A stretch of DNA of 64,000 nucleotides from Ifrita kowaldi. Taxonomy: Eukaryota; Chordata; Aves; Passeriformes; Cinclosomatidae. The notes under the pieces were generated by a model that did no database searches, was not told the DNA's origin, and was given only the letters and a program-made list of their open reading frames with translations. Positions 14,301 through 25,404 of this stretch are shown in pieces; positions within the stretch are counted from its first letter, which is position 1; every line of letters starts with the position of its first letter. The stretch covers positions 192,909 through 256,908 of the forward strand of contig VZRS01002622.1 of assembly GCA_013398055.1 (NCBI GenBank), written 5' to 3'. Both the position numbers and the translations under genes were made by a program.

Positions 14301-15118
14301 ATGCCCCCAAAAGCAGAGAAGTTATACTACAAAGCCCTTAATCAGTGTACTGAAAGTTGCAGGTTTGAAGAACACCTAATTATGATGTTAGAGATAGTTA
14401 TTTCTGATATTTTGAGATCCCTTATTTTGTACTTAAAATGACATGCAATGCAAAAGTGCTACAAATCTAGCTTCAGAGAACTTGTGGCTAATAACAAAAC
14501 ATGGAGTAGATAACATCCTTGATCTCAGGGATAAAAAAACTTCTGGAAAGTGATCATCAGAACTGTGATGTAAAACCCCAGAGCATTCTAGGATTCACCT
14601 AGATTTTTTGGGAACTTCTTTCCTGCCCTTCACTGCTGCCCTCCTTAGAAAAGCTGATTCTGCCATGAGGTGTGCACACGGGACACCCCAAAAGAAAGCA
14701 TCAGGCCCTGCTTTTGCACTGCTACTTCCATTTTCACTGCTATTGTGGAACTCTTTTTTTGAACTTTTTTTTTTTTTTTGAACAGAAGTTGTGTCTAGAA
14801 TCAGCTTGATGGAGTATCTCTGCTCTGGAAAAAGTGCCTTCAATTCTTCATTTTTCCTCCTTACTTTCCTCAGAGGAAGTACCATCTATTGTCTACTGTA
14901 ACTAGCTGTGCCAAAGCATCTCTCTGTTTCCAGTCTGGGATCCATTTCCTGCCGCTCCAGGGCAAATCTCACATTCTTAAGCAGCTCAGTTCAGTTGCCT
15001 AAACAACAGCAATCTAGTGCTGTTTAAGTTCCTTGCAGTGTCAGCAGCTGTGACACAGAGTCTGTGCACAGCCCATTCTCTACAGAGGAGCAGGGTGTTG
15101 TGAACTCGGGTATCTTAG
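11301..15118. other. Gene-free stretch
   Basis: Apart from the hairpin at 13517 nothing is recognisable. A 150-codon open frame (12191-12643) has no known domain and an AT-rich, hydrophobic composition, and I do not regard it as a gene. Confidence 0.6.
13517..13557. repeat. Perfect 16-bp hairpin
   Basis: aagtaatgcacaagga (13517-13532) is followed by a 9-nt loop and the exact reverse complement tccttgtgcattactt (13542-13557). No tract of T follows. The stem is too short for a standard microRNA precursor. Confidence 0.9.
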
Positions 15119-15293
15119 GGGGACTGAGGAGAAGCCGTGGATGCCCCATCCCTAAGAGTGTTTAAAGCCAGGCTGGATGGGCCTCTGAGCAACCTGGTCT
15201 AGTGAAAGGTGTCCCTGCCCACGGTGGGGAGCTTGGAAATACATGATTTTTAAGGTCCCTTCCAACTCAAACCATTCTACAATTCTATGATAT
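15119..15293 (+). mobile_element. CR1 LINE 3' end, 5'-truncated, relatively young
   Basis: The segment reads through the typical CR1 3' region: a gatgccccatccct motif, caggctggatgggcctctgagcaacctggtctag-like text (15171-15205), ggtgtccctgccca, then ttaaggtcccttccaactcaa. It ends in the ATTCTAYRAT-type short repeats (attctacaattctatgat). No poly(A) tail is present, as expected for CR1. It is the best-preserved repeat in the window and is noncoding here. Confidence 0.9.
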
Positions 15294-15435
15294 TTAGACA
15301 GGAGAACTGGTCCCACCCTCTCCTGGTGGTATTCATCTGTGCCAGTGTCAAAATGAGGACACGTGGATGGATGAACCTTGGCCTTCTAGCAGGGTGCTTG
15401 CCTTGCAATTTCCATTAGCAAAGAGTCTTCACAGA

Positions 15436-15910
15436 GGAGGTGATGGGGCAGAAAGGTAGGATTAAAGTGTTTTAGGAAATAAGGACACTTCTGGGACAAG
15501 AGGGACCTGTGCAGGCTACGCCATGGTTAAAATGAGGTCAGGCTGTGCCTCTGAAAAGGCTGGCAGGGAAATAAACAGATTGGAATGAACAAGGAAATGA
15601 GGCTGCCTGTGGTCCCTCTTGGCCAGCAATGCTCAGTGACAGAGCTAGGGAAAAACAAGCCCATGCTTTTACAGCAGCACTTAGTGTTTAAAAATGAGGA
15701 TAGGAGAATGAGCATTCCTGGGCTCAAATGGCAACCCTGACAGAGCAGTCATCCCAGGGACATGGTGGGAGGAGTAGGATCAGTGGGATATGGTGTTGCC
15801 AGGCTACCAATCTTGCAGGAAAAGAAAGCAGGACATATTGGTGGAGGCGTGACATTGTATTTGAAGGATAATATGAAGTGTAATGGCATAAAAATGTTCC
15901 AAGGAAAAGA
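15436..15910 (+). mobile_element. Ancient CR1 fragment, endonuclease start region
   Basis: Around 15755-15900 the frame reads ...PRDMVGG... then HIGGGVTLYLKDNMKC. This resembles the CR1 endonuclease segment in which a TWWD motif is followed by an RRGGGVALY-type motif and a lysine/aspartate-rich strand. The copy has stops and indels. The start is uncertain, because the sequence before 15740 only loosely resembles the family. It is a dead relic. Confidence 0.55.
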
Positions 15911-16368
15911 GGCATGCAGTGGAACCCCTAGTTAATGGTGGCACAGTGGGATTGTACTAACAAGCCCCTGCTTAAGGACAGGGACTGATCATCGTCACAG
16001 GACTGGGCAATGTGAGGTGAGAGGAGCTGTGGCTGCAAAACAGACAGCAAAGGGGGTGGTTGTACCATCCTTCTATGGACTGGATTGATGCCTTGTCAGG
16101 GCAGGTAAAGAGGTAAAAAATTTTGACATGCAGCATTTCCTGCTGCATAGAATAACTTGCAGGAGAAGATGCTGATCTCTGTTTGGACCCAAGTGGTGCA
16201 TGAGACCTACTTCAGGAGGCAGCTGTCTCAACATGATTAGATTTCAGCAAAAGCAAGCCAAGTGAATTCAGAACATGAATATCCAATTTCGAGACAGGGC
16301 GCTCTGTGGAAATGAGGCAATTTGTCAGAAAAGAAAATAAAACAACCTTGAAAACACTAGTCTAGGAA

Positions 16369-17315
16369 GTGAGAAAATTGAGGCTTCTAAAAATTACAGT
16401 ATTAGAAGTTGAGGTAAATTTTGCATTACAATTAGAAAGAAAACATAAATCCAGTAAAATCCCTTCAAGGCTTAATAGAGAAGTTAAGGCTATCACAAAG
16501 AGTGGATTGATATTAAAAAATTGGGAAAATTGCCCAAATGAAGAGAGTCCATAAATTATGACAAGTAAATAGGCAATTAGGAGGACAGAAGAAAAAAACC
16601 CTAAAACTTGAAGAGAGCCTTGCTGATGATGCTTGAGCTGTTAGTGATGAGTTCTGCAAATGCATAAGAACTGGAAAGCCAGACAAGGGATCAGTGGGAG
16701 CATTTGCTGGCCGAAGGTGAAAGATGCTCTCAGCACATCATATCCAAGAACCTCACTGTATTTGCACGTGTCTTTGCTGCTGGGGAGATTCCTACACCCA
16801 ATGATTTTTTTCACAGCAGGAAGGTCACAGGACCCAGATCAGGTTTGAATAAGCAGGTAAATTAAGGAGTTCCTAGGACTAGATGGCATCTAGCCTGGAC
16901 TTCTGAAGGTTCTCCAAGGTGAAGTTACTGCTCTTCTGCCCGTGTGACGCATTGTTACAAGTACTTGCTGTGGCAGCAGACTGGTGGATCTCCCTTATAA
17001 TTCCTACCTATGACCCCACCTATGGGGCTGGAGAGGATCAAGGGATGTACAGTGAACCTGATTTCCACCCTTGGCCAGTAAGTGTTGGAAAAAAGGAGGT
17101 CACTGAAAATGTGGACGAACAGAGCTGGCTTGGAAGGTCTCTGTCACTGCAGTGAGATCCTGCCTTGCTGCTCTGCTCAAGTTTTGTACATGCATCAAGG
17201 AACATGGATAAAGAAGTGCTAGTTGGCACATTGTAGCTTGGATCTTTCATGTTCAGAATGCCAACCTAGATGGACCATTGCTCTAACCCAACAGGGTGCC
17301 TCTTGTGCTCTCAGA
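16369..17315 (+). mobile_element. Ancient CR1 fragment, ORF2 middle plus 3' tail
   Basis: At 16420-16550 the frame (KIPSRLNREVKA, LKNWENC) resembles the CR1 linker between endonuclease and reverse transcriptase. At 16870-16925 ctaggactagatggcatc then cttctgaaggttctccaa matches the segment just before the reverse transcriptase. At 17270-17310 tagatggaccattgctctaa matches the old-CR1 tail that reads 'gatggaccattggtctgac...'. Most of the reverse transcriptase is missing, so this copy has an internal deletion. Confidence 0.62.
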
Positions 17316-17569
17316 TACAAGATTTAAACCCTTGTAAATCTTGGCAAACAGAATGAATTCTATGATGCAGGGCACTGTGCAAAGTGAAGAGCCGCTGGGG
17401 ACTGCTGCTATGGCATGACAGTCTTTCTCCTCTTGGAGTCTACCTGCTCATAATGCAGATAAAAGTTTATTCTTCCCTTCTCCAATTTTGTCTGGACACT
17501 GGACAGAGGAAAAACTAGATCTGATCCCTGAAAACTTAGTTTCCCCTGACTGACAAATCACCACATGTA

Positions 17570-17970
17570 ATTTGCTTGCTGTTGAAGATTGGCAGAGATG
17601 TCCCAGCAAAAATGAACTTACAGAATCCTTCAGAGCAGCATGTGTTGTTAATGGGGGTTTAATTACCAAGGCATTTGTTGAAGACAAACATGACAGAACA
17701 CAGATGGTTCATCCAATTTTTAGTGTACTGGTGGAGAGTTGTGAGACCAGGTGGTAAAAGCAACTGGGAAGAACAGTACTTAAAGATTTATTTCTTACTA
17801 CAAGGAAGAGTTGAAAAGTTTATGCTAAAGAGCAATTAATATGATGGTGATCATGAAATGACACAGTCTCTGATCCTCTGGATGAGAAGAAGAGGTGACA
17901 GAACAGCCAGGGTCCTGGACAATGAGAAAATTACAAGTGTGATATCGATAATTAAAAAAGTGGAAGCAGG
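17570..17970 (+). mobile_element. Ancient CR1 fragment, endonuclease end region
   Basis: The frame at 17838-17960 reads YDGDHEMTQSLILW then TARVLDNEKI. This resembles the SDHE motif of CR1/AP-type endonucleases followed by the 'VLDFRRANF' segment. The aspartate and histidine of the catalytic SDH are present, the serine is changed to glycine. The upstream boundary is uncertain. It may belong to the same insertion as the 3' piece at 18440. Confidence 0.52.
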
Positions 17971-18439
17971 TGAGTTATTTTTAACCTGTCACCTCAGTTC
18001 TCTGATAAATTCTGAAACAAATAATTTTGTGGTATTTTGTAGGCACCCTTGAGATAACAAAATAAACAGCATCCATTATGTATTTGTCAAGAACAAAGTG
18101 TTAAACCAGTCTTTTTTTTTTCTAAAATAGCAACTCATTGGCAGGTAAGAAAGAATCAGTAGGAGCTGGCATTAGACATTCTTTCACATGTTCTTATAAG
18201 TAAACTACAGAAAAGTGGTCAGAATGAAATTGCTGAGGTGTCAAATCAAAATTTATACAGTACCCATTTCCTTGGGTGGTGTCAAAGGTAGGTAGTTAAA
18301 ATAATAGGGTGGATCAAGTGGGGATTTGGGTAGTATATATTGTTTTTTTTCTCCTTTTTGGATCCCAAAGCATTTTGGTAACTTGAAGGAATTGCTGGGA
18401 AATAAAGTGAGACAGTTCAATAGGAACAAGTTCAAGGTA

Positions 18440-19165
18440 CTACCCGTAGGTAGTTAATAAATGGGAGCAGTCAATATTTGCCCTGAGGCAGTCTGCCAGC
18501 AGCGCACCAGTCGATGGGGCCGTGTGAAGGGAGGTGAGTGCCAAGGAAGCAGCCTGCCGCAAGAGGATCTGGGGCTTGCAGAGAAGCACAGGATGGACTG
18601 GATCAGCAGCTCCATGTGCAGAAGGCCAGTGTTGCAGCTGGTGGGGGAAGGAAGGTGAAAAGCCAGGAATCAACCAGATACCTGCTGTTGCTATTTCTGA
18701 GTAGGCCAGGGCAGGAGCTTTGCGCCTCATTTTGGGTGGTAAGAATGAAGAAAAATGAGGACTGCCTGGAAGGATGAATGTGTAGAAACTGTGAGAGTGA
18801 TTAGAGGGCTAGCAGACATCACCCACTGGGTGAAATAATGAGATTGGTTAATCTGAAGCAAGGGGTTGGAGGGGAGCAAGAAAGCAGTCTTTGAATATGT
18901 GAAAGGCTCTTGAGAGGAGGAGGAGGAAAATAAAATATTTCCATAGTTATGGTAGCTGGGTTAAGTGGTAGTGGTTTTGACTCTACAGGATGTGAAGCAG
19001 AGATTATTCAAATAAGTCATAGGAAAATCTTTCCAAAAACAAAGCACTGGAATAGATTCTGGAGTGGCAGTGTTGGTGATGCCTCATCACTACAAGTGGT
19101 TAGGGTAGGTTAGCCAAATCTTTCCTGGAAAAGATAGAAGTACAGGCTGATTCTGCTGTGGGACA
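18440..19165 (+). mobile_element. Ancient CR1 fragment, 3' part of ORF2
   Basis: Several CR1 signatures come in the right order. They are gaggatctggggcttg (18563), then ggaggggagcaagaaagcag with tttgaatatgtgaaaggct (18869-18908), then caaataagtcataggaaaat (19010) and aagcactggaatagattctgg (19041). The last matches the segment 'cactggaataaattgcc' of old amniote CR1s. Many substitutions show great age. It does not encode protein. Confidence 0.6.
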
Positions 19166-22100
19166 AAATTATTCTGAGACTTCCTTGTCTTCTTATCCTA
19201 TGTGGTTCTGACTTCATATTTTTAAATTAAAAACCTTTTCTGAACAGCATTCCCTTCCACTGTGCTCTATTTTGTGTTCTCTTTGATGTGATATGTTCTT
19301 TGAATAGTGACGCTGATACTTTCCTGCTTATCTGTTTTACCCAATTCAAAATCTTAGAAATTGTTTGCATGAAATTGTTTTTATTCCTCGTCTGCAATGA
19401 CAACCTGATACTTGACACAACAATCACTGAGGAGCACGATTGCTTCGATAAAAATCTTGGCAAATAGTTAAGAAATTTGAAATTTTCAGTGTTTGTTTTG
19501 TGAGTACTCCTTGGATTTTTTTGGGATTCTACCCTTTAAATATTTTATTCATCTCTTCTACCTACATCTGTTGTATTCTGTTCTCCAAAGTCAGCAAGTT
19601 TATTGGGAGGGCATTTCTTGTTCCCTGTACTTGCACAGTCCTGTTCCCTCTTTAAACACACTCGGTGTTGCCTGGGCTAAGTAAAGGAAGAACCCAATGT
19701 AATTACTTAGTGAATTTGGAGATAGCTTTACATTGTTGGTAACTGGGACTGATTTAGGTGTTTGCTGTATGTCTGTCTGAGCAGAAGGAGTTAAACAGAT
19801 AAAAGGCTGCCATCTTGTCTCCTGTGTGCATTGTTTTACTCCCATGGCAATTTTTAACTTTTGTTGACAAGCATGTGCCCACCCATTCTTTCTGCCTCTC
19901 TTATTAGAAGACAGAGCAGTGAGTCAACATGTTTCTGTCTTCTATTGGGAAGTATTGAACTTTCCACAAGGCTTCATGTTGTGACATAGCGTGGTGAAGT
20001 ATCTATTCCTGTCACCATGACCTGGAAGATTTTTGTGGAAAAATTGCTTCCAAATATGTTCAGCCATTTAGTGCTGCTTCTGAAAAAACCCCACCTTTTC
20101 ATCCATGAGACACAGGGAGCCTGTGCTGGAGCACCTGTTTTAAGTAGACTCTCAAAAAGCCATAGGGGGGTGCCTCACCACTCAGATGGGGTGTTTCCAA
20201 TTGAAGGATGAAACAGGAATGGGACTTCCGTGAGCAGGAAGCACAGGCAGTCTGTACCCTGCAGCAGGCAAAAAACCACATCTGTGCCTCAGCCACCCCA
20301 GCTACGTGTGCCCGGATGGGTTGTGATGTGTTGCAGAGTGTGGATGAGAAGATCTGAGATGCTGGTCACCTCAGCAGCCTTGGGGATGGCCAGCTGCAGC
20401 TGCATCTCTGTGCCGATGAGAGCTATAGAAGACAAAACAAGCTTGCAGAAGGGCAAATGAAAAGATTATAGTCTTCAAATATTTGCTTTTCCCTTCTGTC
20501 AGGGTTTCTCACTTCTGGAAGTGAATGGGATATCCCTATGAGATTTGACTTGTTTACAAGAGGATGTGAGTGTCATGCTCTCTGCAGCATCCTGCACAGG
20601 GGCAGCAGCTCAGGGGAGGATGAGAAGACAGATGGGCATAAAATAGCCAGAAACAATTTTTGAACTGCTGAATGCCATGGAAAATCTTGTCTCTGTCCGG
20701 AATGTTAAATTCACCAGAAAGTTACCTGATCACCAGTAATTCCCTGTGGGGCTATTGCAGGCAGCCTTTGCCCTTGGGTTTGGAGTGGCTGGTCAGACTG
20801 GCCACTGTTGTCCCGGTAAGGCAGCTTTTCATGGAGGTGCACAAGGGCTGGGAAGGACTTTAATTCTCTGCTCGGTCCATTTGTTGCACAGCTACACTGA
20901 AGGCAGGCCCACATAAGATTCAGCAGAGTGGCTTTGACTGGAGAAAGGGCTCTGCTGTAGATGTATGGGGGCATCTGTTTAGTCTTCACGCTGCAGTGGT
21001 AATGTTCATCGGGGTGTGAGCTGCTCGGCAGATGCTGTTGTTTTGGACTAAGCATTTACTCTGGTGCCTTACTTATTGCTAGGTTCGATCAATGATTTCA
21101 GTAACAAAGGAGTAATCAGTGCTTACCTATTAAGATTCCTCAGCAGAGCAAAGTATGACAGACAGATAATAGACCTTGATGGGTAGTGACCTTTAGTTTC
21201 CTTTATAAATGCAAATCAATCATACTCCTTATCCAAAGGCAAACTGAACAGGTAGCTACCAAAGGAAAGGACTTGTATTCTTGCACCCCAAAGTGTGCTG
21301 AAAACAGGTTGTACAAAGAGCACAAGCACCTAGGTTGCTCCTAGTGGGACCAGGGAATCGTGGTGTGGGGCCAGGATGGAGTGAGCATGTTGATTGCCAG
21401 CAAGATGGGAGCACAGAAGCCAAATTGGTGTGAACTCCTGTGGAGAGAGGGGGATTTTTGATCACCTGTTTCTCATGAGTCAGCTCTTCTGACTGTTTCT
21501 GTGTTGGGGAGTGAGCTGGGGGGTGAGGTGGCAGTCAGAGGCAGCAGAAATTAAAGTACAGTAACTTGGGATAGCAAAGTAACATTTGATGTGAATTCTA
21601 AGGCTGAGATTCTTATAGAGATCACAGCTGGCATCAAAATGTCTGAGCTTGGGGAAATGAAAATTATTTATGTTGCTTAGTTCTTTGAGACAGGGAGTTT
21701 AGTTCTTTATGTTCTAAAATAAGGCAAGACCTCCCCCCAACTTTGAACAGCATCATTTCAATATGAAATATTTCCCTCTACACAACTCTATTTCTCAATG
21801 GAAGGGTCTTCTTCTGTAGATGCTATTTTAGCTTTATCATACAAGAGATACGTCAAAGTGTTTCCCCCTCTAATGTTAATTATTAAATATGATTTAAATT
21901 GACTTGAGAAACAGTTCTGTCAGCTTTTTAGCACTGCAGTCTCCTGGGGGGTTTTTTTAGGTTTTTTTGTTTTGTTTTTTTGAGAGGGAAAATACCCAAG
22001 GTCATTCATGTGTTATAACAAGATGCTCATTCAATGATTTCAGACAAGCAAGTGTCTCCATTCTGGGGCTTTGCTTTGATTAGCACCCATTACAATGCTT

Positions 22101-25100
22101 CTGTGAATGAAAGCATTATATCTTCTTTTAGTCCTCAAGGATCTCATGCTGCTCAGACAGTGCTGTAGGAAAGAAATGGACCTCTTCTTTCAGTGTGTGC
22201 ATTGAACTATACAGCAGTGTTTTACAGCACGCCTTACAAAAAGCAAGAAGTTGGGGGACTTTGTGAATTGCATTCATAAAACCACTGGACTGGCACAATG
22301 TGATGCTCTCTTCTGGGTGACCCATTGCAATTCCAGGCACAATCCCTCCTGCTAAGAATGCTATCTGGTGTGTTTTAACCAGGTCTGCTCCCATGCAAGG
22401 CTTGCTTCTGCCTATATGAGAACAGAACCAGGCGCAAGTGTTCGGATTTCAATATAGAGAGAGCAAGGGGCTGGTGCAGGATGTGGGACTCAGCCCATTC
22501 TGAAAGACTGCAGAGCAGCAAGCCACTGCTGGGATCCAGGAGGGATGGGGAGAGGGTGTGTGTATATATGCAGGTGAATATGTAGGAAACAAGGACAGAC
22601 AGTGATTTTGTTGGAGGACTGATGCATATCCAGAATTTGCTGTATGTTGACCTTGGGACGCACTGAAGGTTTCCCTTTCAAAAGAGATAGCACAGCCAAA
22701 TACAGGAACAGGATATACATTCTGTACATATTTCATCACATTCAGATACATGAATGGGTGAGGCACACCTCAAACCTCTACAGCAATTTCTGCCAGCTTA
22801 GTCCACAACAAATGACACGGTGCTTGTATCACCTTGTTAGTAGCTTTTACCTTTTCCTGTTTAAGTTCCTGTATCTTACTTGTTTCTGTGTTAAATGTGG
22901 TGCTGCATTTTCTAACCATGTTGGAAAATGTTCAGCGTGCTGTTCAGTGCTTTTTTTCAGCACAAGAACACTGCTTTAGATTTAAATATCTGCACTGAAG
23001 TAATGTGAGCTATATATCGAGTCAATGACTACTAAATAAATGAGGCTGTAGTTCCCTCCACAGTAAGTGTGAATTATCCCAGATTTTGCAAGACCATCTG
23101 TATTCCAGACTTCTAGCTGAACTTAATACAGAATATGTTTGATAGACAATAGTGTTATTAGATAAATTAAGTGTTAGCAATAGGCTGTCAGCTTAATTAT
23201 GGTAGCTGGCTGCTCTTAAAAAAACAGTGAGTTGTTTTGGATAGAAGTGTCTGTGTGAAAACCTTCTCCAACTTCTTGAGGTTCTTGAAGTTGGTACAGC
23301 AAGGCAGGAAAATGCCTGTGGCAAAGCCCTGCTCAGATGCCTTATTTATAGGTCCCTATTAGCATTTTCTGTTTTAACACAGAAAACAACCATTGACTGA
23401 ATCACAGGATGACCTCCATAGCTACTGAGCCACAGTTCCCTGACAGGGCACTTGGAGATTCTCTGCCATTCAGTTGGCTTGGCTGTTAGATTTTTGTTTT
23501 CCTTTTATCAGCCAATTCATATCAGATGCCCTGTGTGTTAACAGGAGGCTGGAACGGTCGGGAAGCAAGACTTGCACAAAGCATCCTGGAGATGTCTTGT
23601 GCTCTCTGCTGGTGCTTGAAAAATACATTGATTCAAAAGTGAGCATGTGGCTTTTTTCATGGACCTGTGCCCTGGGATTCACTCGCTCCTACATTCAATT
23701 GCAACCCAGTCAAACCCTGTCTGCTTCTGCACAGTCTTTTTCCTTGCTTACTTCAAGGACCTGAGATGGAGATTAGCTTTCTGGTAGGAATAACTAGGCT
23801 CTGCAGTGAAGGCCATCACCAACACTGGGTTTTGCAATAGGACTGGTAGTAGAAGCGTATCACACAAGTGTCCTTTACTCTAAAGCAATAATTACGGGTC
23901 TACTTTTAAATGATACTTGCATAACATCATCTCTTGCATTTCAAGACCAGGGCTCAGGCAATATCCAAGACCGTAACAGGGTGCCGCACCTTGGGGAGTG
24001 GGAATGAAACTGGAGGCTCCTTCAGGCAAAATACCACCAACTGTGCTCAGGAAGTGACCTTGTGCCAACTTCTTGACTGGCTATGCAGCTACATGACCAG
24101 GCTTTTTCCCCCTGCTAAATTCTCCTGACAAACTTATATTCAATGGCAGGGGGCTGTGCAGTCTCTCCCGAACAGCGCCGAATGAAACCTCTCTGTCTCC
24201 ATCTCATTTGCCCATTTATGTGAAAACATCAGGTTCCTCTGGCACTGGATTTCTCCCTCCTTCACTAATGTTAGTTACCATGGGGACTGCTAATAGGAAA
24301 AAAATCAGTGATTTAGCCAAGTAAAAGACAAAAACATTTCAGTGTTATGTTCATGTTATGCACAGAATATCTAGGTTCCTGAAGAACGGATATATGAGTG
24401 ACGATTGTTGGGTGAACAGCCTGTAAATGCTAACTAAGGGGGCTGTTGTTCTTGCCTTCTATATATCTGGCATCATAAAAGAGTGTTCTAGTACTTTTGC
24501 TTCTATGTACTTTGTGCCATAGAGAACAGGGATTTCTCTATGAAATCATATTTTTCCTCAGTTTCAAAATACTCGTAAAATGCATATCTAACAGTTAGCT
24601 GTGACTGGCCTTTTTAGGATAATGAACAAATTCTATGAAGTTTCAAAGAGAAAAAATACTCAGATCTTAACCAAAAAATTGATTTGACCTGAGGTGAGGC
24701 AAGAGGCAGATTCCCAATGAGTCCCTTGAATGTGGTGTCAAGTGCCTTTATGTGTAGGCTGCTTGCTGAATGGCACCAGGCAACAGTTCAGAAATCTGAA
24801 ATGACTTCTTTTTTTTTTTAATAAGTAAAAGTTGTAGATGACTGAAAGAGATTTCAAGTGTGAAATTTCCACTTTTCGTTAGTGCATAAGGTTTTTCTCC
24901 TTGGTGGTGACTTTCCTATAGAGGACAAATTAGACAGAGAGAAGAAGCTGCTAGGAAAATTTTCACAACAGCCCAGCACCAAAGATTTGGTATTTGGCTG
25001 GGGCTGCTGGTACCTCTGCTGAGGAATGTGGCTTCCAGGTAGCCACTGGCTGGGTCATCCTGTGTATGTGCTGAAGAGGAATAGATGCAGCTCTGTAGCT

Positions 25101-25357
25101 TGCCTCTGCAGACCTGTGTCACACTGCCATGAGGCAAGGTGAGGTCCACCCTCTGTCTTTGGTGCCAAGTTTATTCAGGTACTGATTTGAGTGTGATACA
25201 GGTTTGCTGAGGGAGTTGAGGAGGAAAAGGGCATTGAAGTATTCTGGTTCAACCGTCAGCTTGCTCTTGGGATGCCCTAGGTGTGGGTTTCTGGTCCAAA
25301 TTCAGCAAATGGCACTTACAGGGTTAAAAAATCCCCATGTCCCCCCCACCCCCAAAT

Positions 25358-25404
25358 ACACACAGACATGCACGCGCACACACACCCAGAGAGAGAGAGA
25401 AAAG
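25358..25404 (+). repeat. Compound CA/GA microsatellite
   Basis: An imperfect CA tract (acacacagacatgcacgcgc) runs into (AG)6-7 at 25388-25400. A run of C precedes it (25341-25353). Confidence 0.85.

Noticed and set aside
22730..22870. Terminal repeats or an LTR near 22.7 kb
   Set aside because: No inverted ends or family sequence were found on a second reading.
23260..23295. Inverted repeat ccaacttc / gaagttgg
   Set aside because: Arms are only 8 bp, expected by chance many times in the window.
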